The position numbers and the translations under genes are program-made. A DNA stretch of 64,000 bases, taken from the NCBI GenBank assembly GCA_023267975.1, contig JALNLA010000001.1:248001-312000 (forward strand). The letters are read 5' to 3'. The stretch comes from Candidatus Terraquivivens ruidianensis (GTDB lineage Archaea > Thermoproteota > Nitrososphaeria_A > Caldarchaeales > Wolframiiraptoraceae). The notes under the pieces are model-generated. The model ran no database searches. It saw only the letters and a program-made list of their open reading frames with translations, and had not been told where the DNA came from. Shown piece after piece: positions 43,442 to 52,649 of the stretch. Position 1 is the first letter of the stretch. Every line of letters starts with the position of its first letter.

Positions 43442-43879
43442 ATGTCGGAGAGGGATGTAGAGTCTCAGCTTAAGGGAAAGACCGCCCAAGTCTACATGTT
43501 ATTGATAAAGAATGCAGGAACGCCGATGGGTGTAAGGGAGGTCCAGAGAACTCTGGGTCTCAGTAGCCCGAGCATAGCCCATCACCATTTGGAGAAGCTA
43601 GTTAACATGGGACTCGTGCGAAAGACCACAAGGGGTGAGTACGAGGTAGCTGAGGTTGTTAAGGTAGGTGTGCTGAAGAGCTTCGTCAGGATAGGCAGAC
43701 TTCTTGTGCCCAGATATGCCTTTTACTCCGTCCTCTTAAGCACGATGCTCATCATCTACGTCTTGCTATATCCGCAGAATTTCTCAAGCCACAACGTCGT
43801 AGCGCTGATATTCGGCTCGGTCGGCTGCATGATACTTTGGTACGAGACATTTAGAGTTTGGAAGGAATCTGGGTTGTAA
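43442..43879 (+). CDS. Membrane-anchored winged-helix protein
   Basis: A 145-residue protein: winged helix-turn-helix at residues 12-72 (KTAQVYMLLIKNAGTPMGVREVQRTLGLSSPSIAHHH...), followed by two membrane helices (about 92-110 and 118-138). The DNA-binding part resembles ArsR/MarR-like archaeal regulators with the Pro-Ser-x-Ala-x-His-His recognition helix. A transcription factor held at the membrane could sense membrane state. It lies between DUF364 and the small membrane protein before dnaK; what it regulates is unknown. Confidence 0.78.
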   Translation: MSERDVESQLKGKTAQVYMLLIKNAGTPMGVREVQRTLGLSSPSIAHHHLEKLVNMGLVRKTTRGEYEVAEVVKVGVLKSFVRIGRLLVPRYAFYSVLLSTMLIIYVLLYPQNFSSHNVVALIFGSVGCMILWYETFRVWKESGL

Positions 43880-43935
43880 ACGTCGACCGTTCTAACTGAT
43901 AGAATTATATCGGAGAATTAATGAGCTGATATGGG

Positions 43936-44187
43936 ATGATGGACTTAGCGACCAAGGTTGCAGCTTTAATATTCTTGGCCGTAGCTTTAGGTGTTATGCT
44001 GATGTTACTGCCGACGTTTATCCCAACGGGCGATGCGGGTGTGAAAGCACTTGACAAGGCGGAGCCGCTGAGAGGGCCTTTAGAGCGTCCGGAACCACCG
44101 GCCGTGCTAACGGCAACATCCATAATCGTTCCAGGGCTAATAGCAGGTCTCTTAGCCTTTATTCTGGCAAAGAAGCTCAGCCGCTAA
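43936..44187 (+). CDS. Tiny two-helix membrane protein
   Basis: An 83-residue protein with two hydrophobic helices (about residues 8-27 and 58-77) and a 30-residue proline- and charge-rich outer loop (KALDKAEPLRGPLERPEPP). No family recognised. GAATTATATCGG near 43900-43913 could be its promoter. It sits between the membrane-anchored winged-helix gene and dnaK and may be a partner of the former. Confidence 0.6.
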   Translation: MMDLATKVAALIFLAVALGVMLMLLPTFIPTGDAGVKALDKAEPLRGPLERPEPPAVLTATSIIVPGLIAGLLAFILAKKLSR

Positions 44188-44278
44188 ATCTTTAACGTAA
44201 GGTTTAATTTTTGCCTCTAACATCCGCTACATTGGTCTAGGTAAATAACGCTTATCGTTTGTTTAGGGGTGAAGTATC

Positions 44279-46117
44279 GTGCCTGAGAAGATAATAGGCA
44301 TAGACTTGGGAACGAGCAATTCGGCTGCGGCCGTGGTCATAGGTGGAAGACCGGTAATCATACCGAGCTCAGAGGGCGTGACGCTCTACGGCAAGGCGTT
44401 CCCGTCCTACGTGGCCATCATGAAAGATGGACAACTCTTGGTCGGTGAGCCCGCCAGACGCCAGATGGTCACGAATCCTGAAGGGACAGTAACCGCCTTC
44501 AAGCGAAAGATGGGTACTGACTACAAGTACATGCTACATGGTAAGGAATTCACGCCGCAGCAACTCTCGGCATTCTTGCTCCAGAAGATCAAAAAGGACG
44601 CAGAAGCCTTCCTAGGAGAGCCGGTGAAGAAGGCCGTCATAACGGTTCCGGCGTACTTCAACGACAATCAGCGACAAGCTACGAAGGATGCCGGCATGAT
44701 AGCTGGCCTCGAGGTTGTCAGGATAATAAATGAGCCGACTGCCGCCAGCCTCGCATACGGTCTCGACAAGCAGGATAAGGAGATGAAGATAATGGTCTTC
44801 GACTTCGGCGGCGGAACGCTTGATGTGACGATACTTGAGTTTGGCGGCGGCGTGTTCGAGGTAAGGGCAACCTCCGGCGATACACAGCTGGGAGGTACAG
44901 ACATGGATAGGGTCTTGGTGGATTACATAGTCAACAAGTTCAAACAAGACACAGGCATAGACCTCACGAGAGACCAGATGGCGATGAATAGGGTGAGGGA
45001 GGCTGCGGAGAAGGCCAAGATAGAGCTCTCGACGGTCTACGAGACGGAGATAAACCTTCCGTTCATAGCCCAAGATTCCTCAGGTCCTAAGCACCTAACT
45101 ATGACGCTCACGAGGGCAAAGCTAGAGGAGCTTGTCAGACCGATAGTCGAGAAATGCGCAGGTCCGATGCGGCAGGCGCTTGCTGACGCAAAGCTCAGGC
45201 CGGAGGACATAGACAAGATCATCTTAGTCGGTGGCCCCACCAGGATGCCGATTGTTAGGGATTTTGTCAAGAACTTCATGGGGAAGGAGCCGGAGCGTGG
45301 CATAGACCCGATGGAGTGCGTTGCCATGGGTGCTGCTATACAGGGCGCAATAATAGCTGGCGAGATAAAGGACGTGGTCCTGCTAGATGTGACGCCGCTA
45401 TCGCTGGGCGTCGAGACTCTGGGCGGCATATTCACAAAGATCATAGAGAGAAACACGACGATACCCGTCAGGAGAAGCCAAATATTCACGACGGCCGCCG
45501 ACTTCCAGACAAGCGTCGAGATACACGTTCTTCAAGGCGAGAGACCGATGGCGGTGGATAACACCTCGCTCGGTAGGTTCACGCTCTCTGGTATACCACC
45601 AGCACCAAGGGGTGTGCCTAGGATTGAGGTAACTTTTGATATAGATGTGAACGGAATACTCACGGTCACGGCCAAGGACTTAGGCACGGGTAAGGATGTC
45701 AGTGTGAAGATAACCGCGCCACATAGGCTCTCCAAGGAGGAAGTAGAGAGGATGATGAAAGAGGCGGAGATGTATGCCGAGCATGACAGGAAGAGAAAGG
45801 AAGAAGCCGAGTTGAGGAACGAAGCCGAGTCGCTTATCTACACTATCGAGAAGGGCCTCAAAGATTTTGGAGATAAAGTGCCGAGCGACGTCAGGTCAAG
45901 AGTAGAAGAAGCGCTGAAGAATCTGAAGGATGCCTTGGCAGGCAAAGACGTTCAGGAGATAAAGAAGAGGATGGAGGAGCTGAAGAAGGTAGCTCAGGAG
46001 ATGGGAGCAGTGATATACCAGCAGACGCAACAATCTACGCAGCAAGGTCCTAGCAGCTCGGGCTCAAGGACTGTCGATGCCGATTACAAGGTTGTTGACG
46101 AGAATAAGAAGAGCTAA
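44279..46117 (+). CDS. dnaK: Chaperone DnaK (Hsp70)
   Basis: ATP-dependent chaperone. The 612-residue protein has the Hsp70 signatures [28 protein letters not shown] and [11 protein letters not shown], the linker-adjacent [18 protein letters not shown] and a full substrate-binding domain ending in a glutamine- and serine-rich tail with a final acidic [13 protein letters not shown]. Start is GTG at 44279. The protein lineage is bacterial in type, as in other archaea that acquired this system. dnaJ follows after 59 bases with its own TATA-like element. Confidence 0.97.
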   Translation: MPEKIIGIDLGTSNSAAAVVIGGRPVIIPSSEGVTLYGKAFPSYVAIMKDGQLLVGEPARRQMVTNPEGTVTAFKRKMGTDYKYMLHGKEFTPQQLSAFLLQKIKKDAEAFLGEPVKKAVITVPAYFNDNQRQATKDAGMIAGLEVVRIINEPTAASLAYGLDKQDKEMKIMVFDFGGGTLDVTILEFGGGVFEVRATSGDTQLGGTDMDRVLVDYIVNKFKQDTGIDLTRDQMAMNRVREAAEKAKIELSTVYETEINLPFIAQDSSGPKHLTMTLTRAKLEELVRPIVEKCAGPMRQALADAKLRPEDIDKIILVGGPTRMPIVRDFVKNFMGKEPERGIDPMECVAMGAAIQGAIIAGEIKDVVLLDVTPLSLGVETLGGIFTKIIERNTTIPVRRSQIFTTAADFQTSVEIHVLQGERPMAVDNTSLGRFTLSGIPPAPRGVPRIEVTFDIDVNGILTVTAKDLGTGKDVSVKITAPHRLSKEEVERMMKEAEMYAEHDRKRKEEAELRNEAESLIYTIEKGLKDFGDKVPSDVRSRVEEALKNLKDALAGKDVQEIKKRMEELKKVAQEMGAVIYQQTQQSTQQGPSSSGSRTVDADYKVVDENKKS

Positions 46118-46129
46118 AATAATCGCTCT

Positions 46130-46176
46130 TAATTGTAGGTTGATATATATCTTGGCCGCCTACATCTTTAGAAGGG
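46130..46176 (+). promoter_or_regulatory. dnaJ promoter
   Basis: GTTGATATATATCTTGG contains a TATATAT core at about 46143-46150, about 27 bases before the dnaJ ATG at 46177. dnaJ can therefore be transcribed apart from dnaK. Confidence 0.5.
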
Positions 46177-47286
46177 ATGTCGAGCGTAGGAAAGAAAGAC
46201 TACTATGAGATACTAGGAGTACCAAGGAACGCGACGAAAGAAGAGATAAAGAGGGCATACAGGAGGCTTGCGCTGCAGTATCATCCGGATAGGAACAAGT
46301 CGCCGGACGCAGAAGAGAAATTCAAGGAAATAAGTGAAGCTTACGCAGTTCTTTCAGATGATGAGAAGCGAAGAATATACGACATGTACGGACACGAAGG
46401 CCTAAGCGGCGCTTATACACACGAGGACATATTCAGGACAAGCACGTTCGACTTCGACGAGATATTCAGGGACCTTGGTTTTGACCTTAATTCGATATTC
46501 GAGAGGTTCTTCGGCGTTAGGAGAGGTCCACCGAAGGGGAGGGACATTATCATGAATTTGGAAGTTTCACTCGAGGAGGCCTTTAACGGTGCGGAGAAGC
46601 TCATGAACGTGCCAGTATCAGAAGTTTGTAGCGTATGCGGTGGTTCTGGAGCCGCGCCCGGTGGTCTCAAGACCTGCAAGACGTGCGGCGGAACTGGTCA
46701 GAAGGTTGACAGGAGACAGACGCCGTTCGGCTTCTTTACTTCGGTTACAACGTGCCCAGCATGTGGGGGCTCCGGAAAGTTTATTGAGAAGAAGTGTCCA
46801 GCGTGCAAAGGTTTTGGCTACGTCGATACTATGAAGAACATATCTGTAAAGGTGCCTAGGGGTGCCGACGATGATTTAGTTCTAAGGATTCCTGGAATGG
46901 GTGAGAGGTACGCAGGAGGTCAACCTGGCGACCTGCTACTCGTCGTGAAGCTCAAACCTCATAAAATCTTCACACGAAAAGGTGACGACCTTTACATGGA
47001 CCTTCCCGTATCGGTATCCGAGATTGCCCTTGGCTCAAAAGTCACGGTTCCAACGCTTGACGGTAAGGTAGAGGTAAGCATACCCAACGGGACTCCACCA
47101 GGGCATGTCATCACGATTAAGGGCAAGGGGATGCCCAGCATGCGGGGCGGCAGGGGAGACTTGAAGATAAGGCTTAAGATGGTCGTGCCGAAGAAACTTT
47201 CTCACGAGCATAAGAGGCTGTACGAACAGTTGTATCTATTAGAGAAACCTTTCGTAGAAGAGGAGAGGAGATTACTCAAGAGTTAA
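46177..47286 (+). CDS. dnaJ: Chaperone DnaJ (Hsp40, type I)
   Basis: Co-chaperone that stimulates DnaK ATPase. J-domain at residues 6-70 with HPD in LQYHPDRNK, a short Gly/Phe-poor region, four zinc-finger repeats ([32 protein letters not shown]) and the C-terminal substrate domains. At 369 residues it is a complete type I DnaJ. GGAAGGG-like purines (GAAGGG) stand just before the ATG. Its stop overlaps the convergent mptD gene by 4 bases. Confidence 0.97.
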   Translation: MSSVGKKDYYEILGVPRNATKEEIKRAYRRLALQYHPDRNKSPDAEEKFKEISEAYAVLSDDEKRRIYDMYGHEGLSGAYTHEDIFRTSTFDFDEIFRDLGFDLNSIFERFFGVRRGPPKGRDIIMNLEVSLEEAFNGAEKLMNVPVSEVCSVCGGSGAAPGGLKTCKTCGGTGQKVDRRQTPFGFFTSVTTCPACGGSGKFIEKKCPACKGFGYVDTMKNISVKVPRGADDDLVLRIPGMGERYAGGQPGDLLLVVKLKPHKIFTRKGDDLYMDLPVSVSEIALGSKVTVPTLDGKVEVSIPNGTPPGHVITIKGKGMPSMRGGRGDLKIRLKMVVPKKLSHEHKRLYEQLYLLEKPFVEEERRLLKS

Positions 47287-47696
47287 TCTATCTTCGAGAT
47301 GTACATGAGAGGATAGTTTCCAAGGGATTTTACGGCTTTCATGCATGCTTTTACCCTCGCTTTACCGTATTTAACATACACTTCAACATCCATCATGGTG
47401 GGGCTCAGGATTCCGTAATCGAATTGGTGACGCTTTCGACCGCTTAAGCCGTAGGGCCTTATCCTTACTTTTGCGTCTAACTTGTATGGTTGAAGATGTA
47501 TCGCATCCTCAATCACCCTTTCAAGCCTTCTAAGGTTTTGCAAATTACCCGTTATCGGTATGCCCATAAACTGATGGGCGATGGCTCCAAGGGCTATGCC
47601 CGCCTCGAAGGCGCCCCTCTCCCTTTCCGTTAAGCCTTTACAGAAGAACCTCTCAGCGATTTGTTCCACTCTACTAGCCTTATGTGTTTTTTGCAT
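47283..47696 (-). CDS. mptD: Archaeal dihydroneopterin aldolase (MptD type)
   Basis: A 137-residue protein of the archaeal DHNA family (Pfam DHNA, PF04038), which cleaves dihydroneopterin to hydroxymethyl-dihydropterin in pterin cofactor synthesis. The segment [24 protein letters not shown] is its mark. The N-terminus before it is slightly longer than in Methanocaldococcus. It lies downstream of the DUF1464 gene on the same strand by 15 bases. No other pterin gene is in the window. Confidence 0.85.
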   Translation of the reverse strand: MQKTHKASRVEQIAERFFCKGLTERERGAFEAGIALGAIAHQFMGIPITGNLQNLRRLERVIEDAIHLQPYKLDAKVRIRPYGLSGRKRHQFDYGILSPTMMDVEVYVKYGKARVKACMKAVKSLGNYPLMYISKID

Positions 47697-47711
47697 ATAG
47701 ATTCATCCCTT

Positions 47712-48797
47712 TTAGGGATACTTTTCCTTTATGTTACTTACGTAGACGTAATCCAAAACCGTGCCATAGGAGCGGCGTATCTCCATGCGTTCCACGAGCT
47801 CGCTCATCTTACCACCAGCTAAGCCGTCGGCTATGAGTGCAGCTCCTTGTGCCGCCTCTTTTACGTTCTTCGCAAAGCCTTGTACCCTATCGACGGGTGC
47901 TATGGCGGACAACCTCTTCTCAAGCTCATCGTAGATGCCCGGAATCCTACTAAGCCTTCCCGATAGCATTATGGCCTGCGGTTTTTTCACGACTGCCCTC
48001 AAAGACCAGACGCACTTCTCGATGCCCTCCATGAAAGCTTCCCAAGCAAGCGTAGCCCTTTTATCCTTCTTGGCCCTTTCAAGAAAATCCTCCGGCATCA
48101 TAGAATCGTCACCGACGAACGACCTCACGCCTCCCTTAAACAGGTCTGCCTTACTTATGCTGCCAGCCAAATACGCAACCTCGCCGTCCCATGCACCAGA
48201 CGTCAGAAAACCAGGACCGGCCTTTGTGCCGCCTATCCCGTCAACTACCTTTCCAGATTCGATGGCTACGATGGCGTTGTAACCAAAGCCAACCTCGACT
48301 AGTATGAACGTGCACTCTTCGTATGGAACCTTGTATCTTGACGAGTAGTCATGTATAGCAAGGGCCGCGCAGCAGAGTTTGTCAGCAGTCCCCATGTCGA
48401 TGGTATTAAACTTCCTGTACTCCGGAACGGTCGGAAGATGTATGACGCCCGGCAGGAAATACACTTTTAGAGTAGAGCGCTTGAGATGCCTAACAGCCTC
48501 GGCAAGTCCTACGAGAACTGGTATCTTTACGTCTTCCTTCCTGACGAGGACCATGAGGGAGATGTGCTCCTCCGTTAAATCCTCCAAGCTAATGAGCGGT
48601 AGACCGTATCCGGATGGACCAGCGATCATGTCAAGAGGCTCGGCCTCCTTAAGCACGTCGAGCAGGATATCGGGACTCTTGGCTATCGCTTCCGAGGGTA
48701 TGGACTTCTCGTAGAAAACCCTGATGTCTTCTAAGCCGCAGAAGTCAAAGCTTTTCGTTCCAGGGTCAACACCAACGACCCTTACCAGCTCTACCAC
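47712..48797 (-). CDS. DUF1464 family protein (ASKHA kinase-like)
   Basis: A 361-residue archaeal protein of the DUF1464 family (COG2441, sometimes called predicted butyrate kinase). The N-terminal phosphate-1 loop VVGVDPGTKSFDF and the central VEVGFGYNAIVAIESG show the actin-like ATPase fold, and LSGRLSRIPG corresponds to the adenosine region. The substrate is unknown. The GTG start overlaps the HAD gene stop by 7 bases, so the two are translated together; mptD follows. Confidence 0.85.
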   Translation of the reverse strand: MVELVRVVGVDPGTKSFDFCGLEDIRVFYEKSIPSEAIAKSPDILLDVLKEAEPLDMIAGPSGYGLPLISLEDLTEEHISLMVLVRKEDVKIPVLVGLAEAVRHLKRSTLKVYFLPGVIHLPTVPEYRKFNTIDMGTADKLCCAALAIHDYSSRYKVPYEECTFILVEVGFGYNAIVAIESGKVVDGIGGTKAGPGFLTSGAWDGEVAYLAGSISKADLFKGGVRSFVGDDSMMPEDFLERAKKDKRATLAWEAFMEGIEKCVWSLRAVVKKPQAIMLSGRLSRIPGIYDELEKRLSAIAPVDRVQGFAKNVKEAAQGAALIADGLAGGKMSELVERMEIRRSYGTVLDYVYVSNIKEKYP

Positions 48798-49465
48798 CCC
48801 ATCAGTGCATCCCTAAGCTGAAGTAGGTCTCTAAATCTATAGTCGTATTCGAAGTGAACACCCTCGCTAAGTCCCTTCCTATCGATCCATGCGACACGCA
48901 GGCCAAGCGATTTTGCGGGTATTATATCGTAGCTCGGGCTGAAGGATACGTGTAGCATTCTCTCCTTCTCGTCTTTAGCGATTTTCTTAACAGCATACTC
49001 GAATACTTTCGTCGAGGGTTTGTAAGCACGCACGTCCTCGGAAGTTATTACATAATCAAAATTGACGTTCATTAACTTTATCGACTCGACTATGATGTCA
49101 TTGTCTATGTTGGATATAATCGCGAGCTTATACTTACGTCTCAAACTTCTTAGTGCTGGCTTAACGTCTGGGAAGGGCCTCCATGAGCTAACCGAGGATA
49201 CAAATTCGTCGCCATCGGTCTCAGAGTAATCTATGCCGAGGTCTTTCATTACCCGCCTCAAACTGGCCCTCAGAATCTCCTTATAGGGTCTATAAGGTCC
49301 TTGGACTTGTCTAAAATCTTCTTCAAGCCATTTGGACAAGAATGTATCTACCCCGATACTCCTGCTCTTACTTGAAAGAATCCTTGCAAAGAACTCCCTT
49401 GCACCGCTTTCCCAATCTATGAGAGTGCCATAACAATCGAACGTTAGCACATCGAACCCATACAC
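48791..49465 (-). CDS. HAD hydrolase (haloacid dehalogenase type II-like)
   Basis: A 224-residue HAD protein. The nucleophile is Asp10 in TFDCYGTLIDW, the threonine/serine motif is ISNIDNDI and the lysine motif is YKPSTKVFEYA. The cap is helical as in the type II dehalogenase or phosphoglycolate phosphatase-like group. Substrate is unknown. It is the first gene of a unit with DUF1464 and mptD. The upstream antiporter gene is divergent. Confidence 0.85.
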   Translation of the reverse strand: MYGFDVLTFDCYGTLIDWESGAREFFARILSSKSRSIGVDTFLSKWLEEDFRQVQGPYRPYKEILRASLRRVMKDLGIDYSETDGDEFVSSVSSWRPFPDVKPALRSLRRKYKLAIISNIDNDIIVESIKLMNVNFDYVITSEDVRAYKPSTKVFEYAVKKIAKDEKERMLHVSFSPSYDIIPAKSLGLRVAWIDRKGLSEGVHFEYDYRFRDLLQLRDALMGW

Positions 49466-49563
49466 GTATTAAGAGGGCGCTTTCAGGTTTAAATTGTTAT
49501 CGGTAAGGAAGGTTTATTTTGACGCACCTGTAATGGACAGGTATAAAATTGAGTTGAGCAACG

Positions 49564-50952
49564 TTGCCGAAGCTGTTAAAGCCGACAACTTACATCGGCA
49601 TAGTTTTACTCGTAGGAATGTTCTCCTTGGCTTTTGGTATGTCGAGGGATCAGACAATATCGTTAGTAGTGTTCTCGGGAATAATCGCAGGTGTGTTGCT
49701 TTATTGGAGGATGAGGCTGGCTTTTGCCTTGGCAGGGCTGAGTATGCTTTTAGCTACTGGAGTGATAGACCTACCGCACTTCATTGAATTTGCCAGCTTA
49801 GACATAATAGTCTTTCTAATCGGAATGATGATCATCATAGGATTCCTTGAGGAGAGACGATTCTTCGAGGCCCTACTCGAACGTATTATAGGTTTTGCCA
49901 AGGGGAGTGCTATAAGAGCTATATCTTTGCTTATGCTCATGGCGGCACTCTCTGCAGCCCTTGTAGATGAGGTAACGTCTATCTTATTCATAATGACAAC
50001 GGCAATCCATCTCGTGGCACGACTTAACATTTCAATAGTGCCTTTGATGATGATGCTGGTTTTCGCAACAAACATAGGAAGTAGCGCAACTGTCGTCGGG
50101 AATCCGGTCGGTGTCATGATAGCGATGAAGGCAAAGCTTACCTTCGCTGATTTCATAAGATGGGCAACGCCTATTGCGATAGTAGGTTTAGGTCTTTGTA
50201 TGATGTTGTCCTTTGCTTATTTTAAAGGGTACATAAAAAGCATGAACGATGCCATGGTTAACACAAGGCAGCAATTAGCTGAAGCTCGGGAGAACGCTAA
50301 GGCAAGATTTGACGTAACCTCTGTCCTTCTGTTCGTAGGAACTTTATCGGGCCTAGTCATGCATAGTCAGATAGAGCAATATCTTAAATTAGAAAAAAAC
50401 ACGATGCTCATCGGCGTTGCAGTAATCTTTGCAGCAATTGCGCTTTTACTCATGAAGGATAAGGCGAGGGAACTTGTTGAGAGGCGAGTAGACTGGTGGA
50501 CGTTGATGTTTTTCCTAATATTCTTTTCATCCGTCGGTACGCTTAAGTACACTGGTGTGACGGCGCAGATATCTGAAGCCCTAATACAGCTTACGGGTGG
50601 AGATCAACTGTTAACATTCTTCCTATTTGGCTCAATCGTTGGCATTCTATCGGCTTTGATGGACAACGTCCTAGCAGTGGCTACTTTTATCCCAATAGTC
50701 TCCGACATCGGTAGCGCCGGTCTTAACATTTTTCCAATTTGGTGGAGCATGCTATTCGGTGCTACTTGGATGGGAAACTTGACTATGGTTGGGAGCACCG
50801 CTAACATAGTGGCGGTGGGCATGATCGAGAGGCAGAGACTCGGCCACGTTACCCTTCGTAAATGGATAGTGCCCGGCGCTATAGTATCGTTGGCAACGTT
50901 CCCTATCGCCCTCTTACTGCTATACATTCAGATACCGTTTATGCCCGGCTAG
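49564..50952 (+). CDS. ArsB/NhaD-type anion or Na+/H+ transporter
   Basis: A 462-residue membrane protein of the ion-transporter superfamily, with about 12 helices. The conserved re-entrant segments are visible: ALVDEVTSILFI, FATNIGSSATVVGNPVG and, in the second half, ALMDNVLAVATFIPIV and MGNLTMVGSTANIVAVG. They fit ArsB/NhaD and the related P-protein group; arsenite export, Na+/H+ exchange or dicarboxylate transport cannot be told apart here. No arsenic genes are nearby. The start is a TTG and uncertain by a few codons. Confidence 0.85.
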   Translation: MPKLLKPTTYIGIVLLVGMFSLAFGMSRDQTISLVVFSGIIAGVLLYWRMRLAFALAGLSMLLATGVIDLPHFIEFASLDIIVFLIGMMIIIGFLEERRFFEALLERIIGFAKGSAIRAISLLMLMAALSAALVDEVTSILFIMTTAIHLVARLNISIVPLMMMLVFATNIGSSATVVGNPVGVMIAMKAKLTFADFIRWATPIAIVGLGLCMMLSFAYFKGYIKSMNDAMVNTRQQLAEARENAKARFDVTSVLLFVGTLSGLVMHSQIEQYLKLEKNTMLIGVAVIFAAIALLLMKDKARELVERRVDWWTLMFFLIFFSSVGTLKYTGVTAQISEALIQLTGGDQLLTFFLFGSIVGILSALMDNVLAVATFIPIVSDIGSAGLNIFPIWWSMLFGATWMGNLTMVGSTANIVAVGMIERQRLGHVTLRKWIVPGAIVSLATFPIALLLLYIQIPFMPG

Positions 50953-51194
50953 TCTGTTTTCGGCTTTGATACGATAAATAACTTCTCACCGTCTGTATCA
51001 ACCCATACTTCGTGTCCTATTCTAAGCAACAGCTTGAACACACTAGCCCACGGAAAAGTCATATGATCAATAACTTCTACCCGGTATCCACCATACTCCT
51101 CCATTATTTCTCCATAATCTCCTATGATGCTCTTTAGCGCTACTTGCGGGTCGATAAATCCCCTGCTGTCAGGTTTATTTCTTTCGTCGCCCAA
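50949..51194 (-). CDS. Hypothetical small protein
   Basis: An 81-residue soluble protein with a compact alpha-beta pattern (VALKSIIGDYGEIMEEYGGYRVEVIDHM, then FKLLLRIGHEVWVDTDGEKLFIVSK). It is not recognised. It stands alone between the transporter, whose end it overlaps by 4 bases, and glyA, with A/T-rich promoter-like DNA upstream in the 113 bases before glyA. Coding status is likely from its regular composition and the tight junction. Confidence 0.5.
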   Translation of the reverse strand: MGDERNKPDSRGFIDPQVALKSIIGDYGEIMEEYGGYRVEVIDHMTFPWASVFKLLLRIGHEVWVDTDGEKLFIVSKPKTD

Positions 51195-51307
51195 CTTTCA
51201 TCTCTACCTAAATAATGCATTTATCGCTTTTTAATCTTACGAGTATATAAAGCCTGATTTTAGGCTTAAAAAATATTTATTTAACCTCTAACCTCGCAAA
51301 GAGATAA

Positions 51308-52645
51308 ATGTTGTTTGAGAAGGACAGTTTGACGTATGCGAAGGCAGCGTACGAGCGCACCCTTAACCTTCTAGAAGAACACCATCGTTTCATCAAAGAT
51401 TCTCTACCGTTGATAGCCAGCGAAAACGTACCGAGTCCGGCCGTGAGGGAGACCCTGGCATCGGACTTTGGCAACAGGTACGCGGAAGGATGGCCCGGTG
51501 AGAGAATATATGCTGGTTGTAAGTACATAGACGAAGTTGAACTTCTGGCGATAGAGCTTGGTAAGATGTTATTCAAAGCAGAATTCATTGATGTCAGGCC
51601 AATATCAGGCGTCGTCGCGAATTTGATAGCGTACACGGCATTCACAGAACCTGGTGAGGTCATGATGGCTTTGGCCATACCGCATGGCGGCCACATCAGC
51701 CATAGCAAGCGGAGCTGGGGAGGAACCGCGGGCGCCGTCAGGGGGCTTGTTGTTGAGCACTACGAGTTTGACGAATACAACTACGAAATCGACTTAGATG
51801 CAACCCGTAAGAAGCTCAGGACATTAGCCTCTGAGGGCAGGAAGCCGAAGCTTTTCATGTTGGGAGCAAGCGTCTTCCTCTTCCCACACCCAGTAAAAGA
51901 GGTAGCGGAGATGGCAAAGGAATTCGATGCCCGTGTAATCTATGATGCTGCACATGTTGCAGGTCTGATTGCTGGCGGAATATTTCAAGACCCGTTAAGA
52001 GAGGGTGCTGATGTGATGACGATGAGTACGCATAAGACCCTCGCAGGCCCTCAGCACGGTATGCTGTGCTCATGGTCTAGGTACGAGGAGACTCTTAAGA
52101 AAGCCGCCTTTCCGGGTATGTTGAGCAACCACCACCTTCACGCCGTAGCTGGCTTGGCAATTTGCCTCGCCGAAGCCATAGCATTCTACAAGGACTACAC
52201 AAAGCAGATCGTGAGAAATTCTAAGGCACTTGCCCAGGCGCTTTATGAAAGAGATATAGACGTGTTGTATGAGCATAAGGGCTTCACGGAGTCTCATACG
52301 ATAGTGGCCGATGTGAGCAAACACATGAATGGCAAGCAGGCGGAAGAGAAGCTAGAGCAGGCCAGGATAATAATCAACAGAAACCTCATCCCGAAGGATT
52401 ATAGGCTTAAGACTGACTATAAGACGCCGAGTGGAATAAGGCTCGGAACGCAAGAAGTCACGAGACTTGGTATGAAGGAGAGCGAGATGGAGTGGATAGC
52501 CGAACTTATAGCTAAGGTGATAGTAAGGGGCGAGGATCCATCGAAAGTTGCACAAGAGGTTTCCGAACTCAAGAGACCATTCAATAGGGTTCACTACTGT
52601 TTTTCTTCGAAAACCGAGGCATACTCCTACATACAAATAAGGTAG
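51308..52645 (+). CDS. glyA: Serine hydroxymethyltransferase
   Basis: PLP enzyme that interconverts serine and glycine with a pterin one-carbon carrier. The 445-residue protein has the family segments PLIASENVPSP, GNRYAEG, DAAHVAGLIAGG and the PLP-lysine region MSTHKTLAGPQHGM. The pterin carrier in this lineage may be tetrahydromethanopterin or folate; the sequence does not decide. A TATA box (GAGTATATAAAG at about 51240-51251) lies upstream. It converges with serS. Confidence 0.96.
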   Translation: MLFEKDSLTYAKAAYERTLNLLEEHHRFIKDSLPLIASENVPSPAVRETLASDFGNRYAEGWPGERIYAGCKYIDEVELLAIELGKMLFKAEFIDVRPISGVVANLIAYTAFTEPGEVMMALAIPHGGHISHSKRSWGGTAGAVRGLVVEHYEFDEYNYEIDLDATRKKLRTLASEGRKPKLFMLGASVFLFPHPVKEVAEMAKEFDARVIYDAAHVAGLIAGGIFQDPLREGADVMTMSTHKTLAGPQHGMLCSWSRYEETLKKAAFPGMLSNHHLHAVAGLAICLAEAIAFYKDYTKQIVRNSKALAQALYERDIDVLYEHKGFTESHTIVADVSKHMNGKQAEEKLEQARIIINRNLIPKDYRLKTDYKTPSGIRLGTQEVTRLGMKESEMEWIAELIAKVIVRGEDPSKVAQEVSELKRPFNRVHYCFSSKTEAYSYIQIR

Positions 52646-52649
52646 CCAA

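Noticed and set aside
44612-45489. Long minus-strand frames inside dnaK
   Set aside because: Shadows of the highly conserved dnaK frame, without motifs or ribosome sites.
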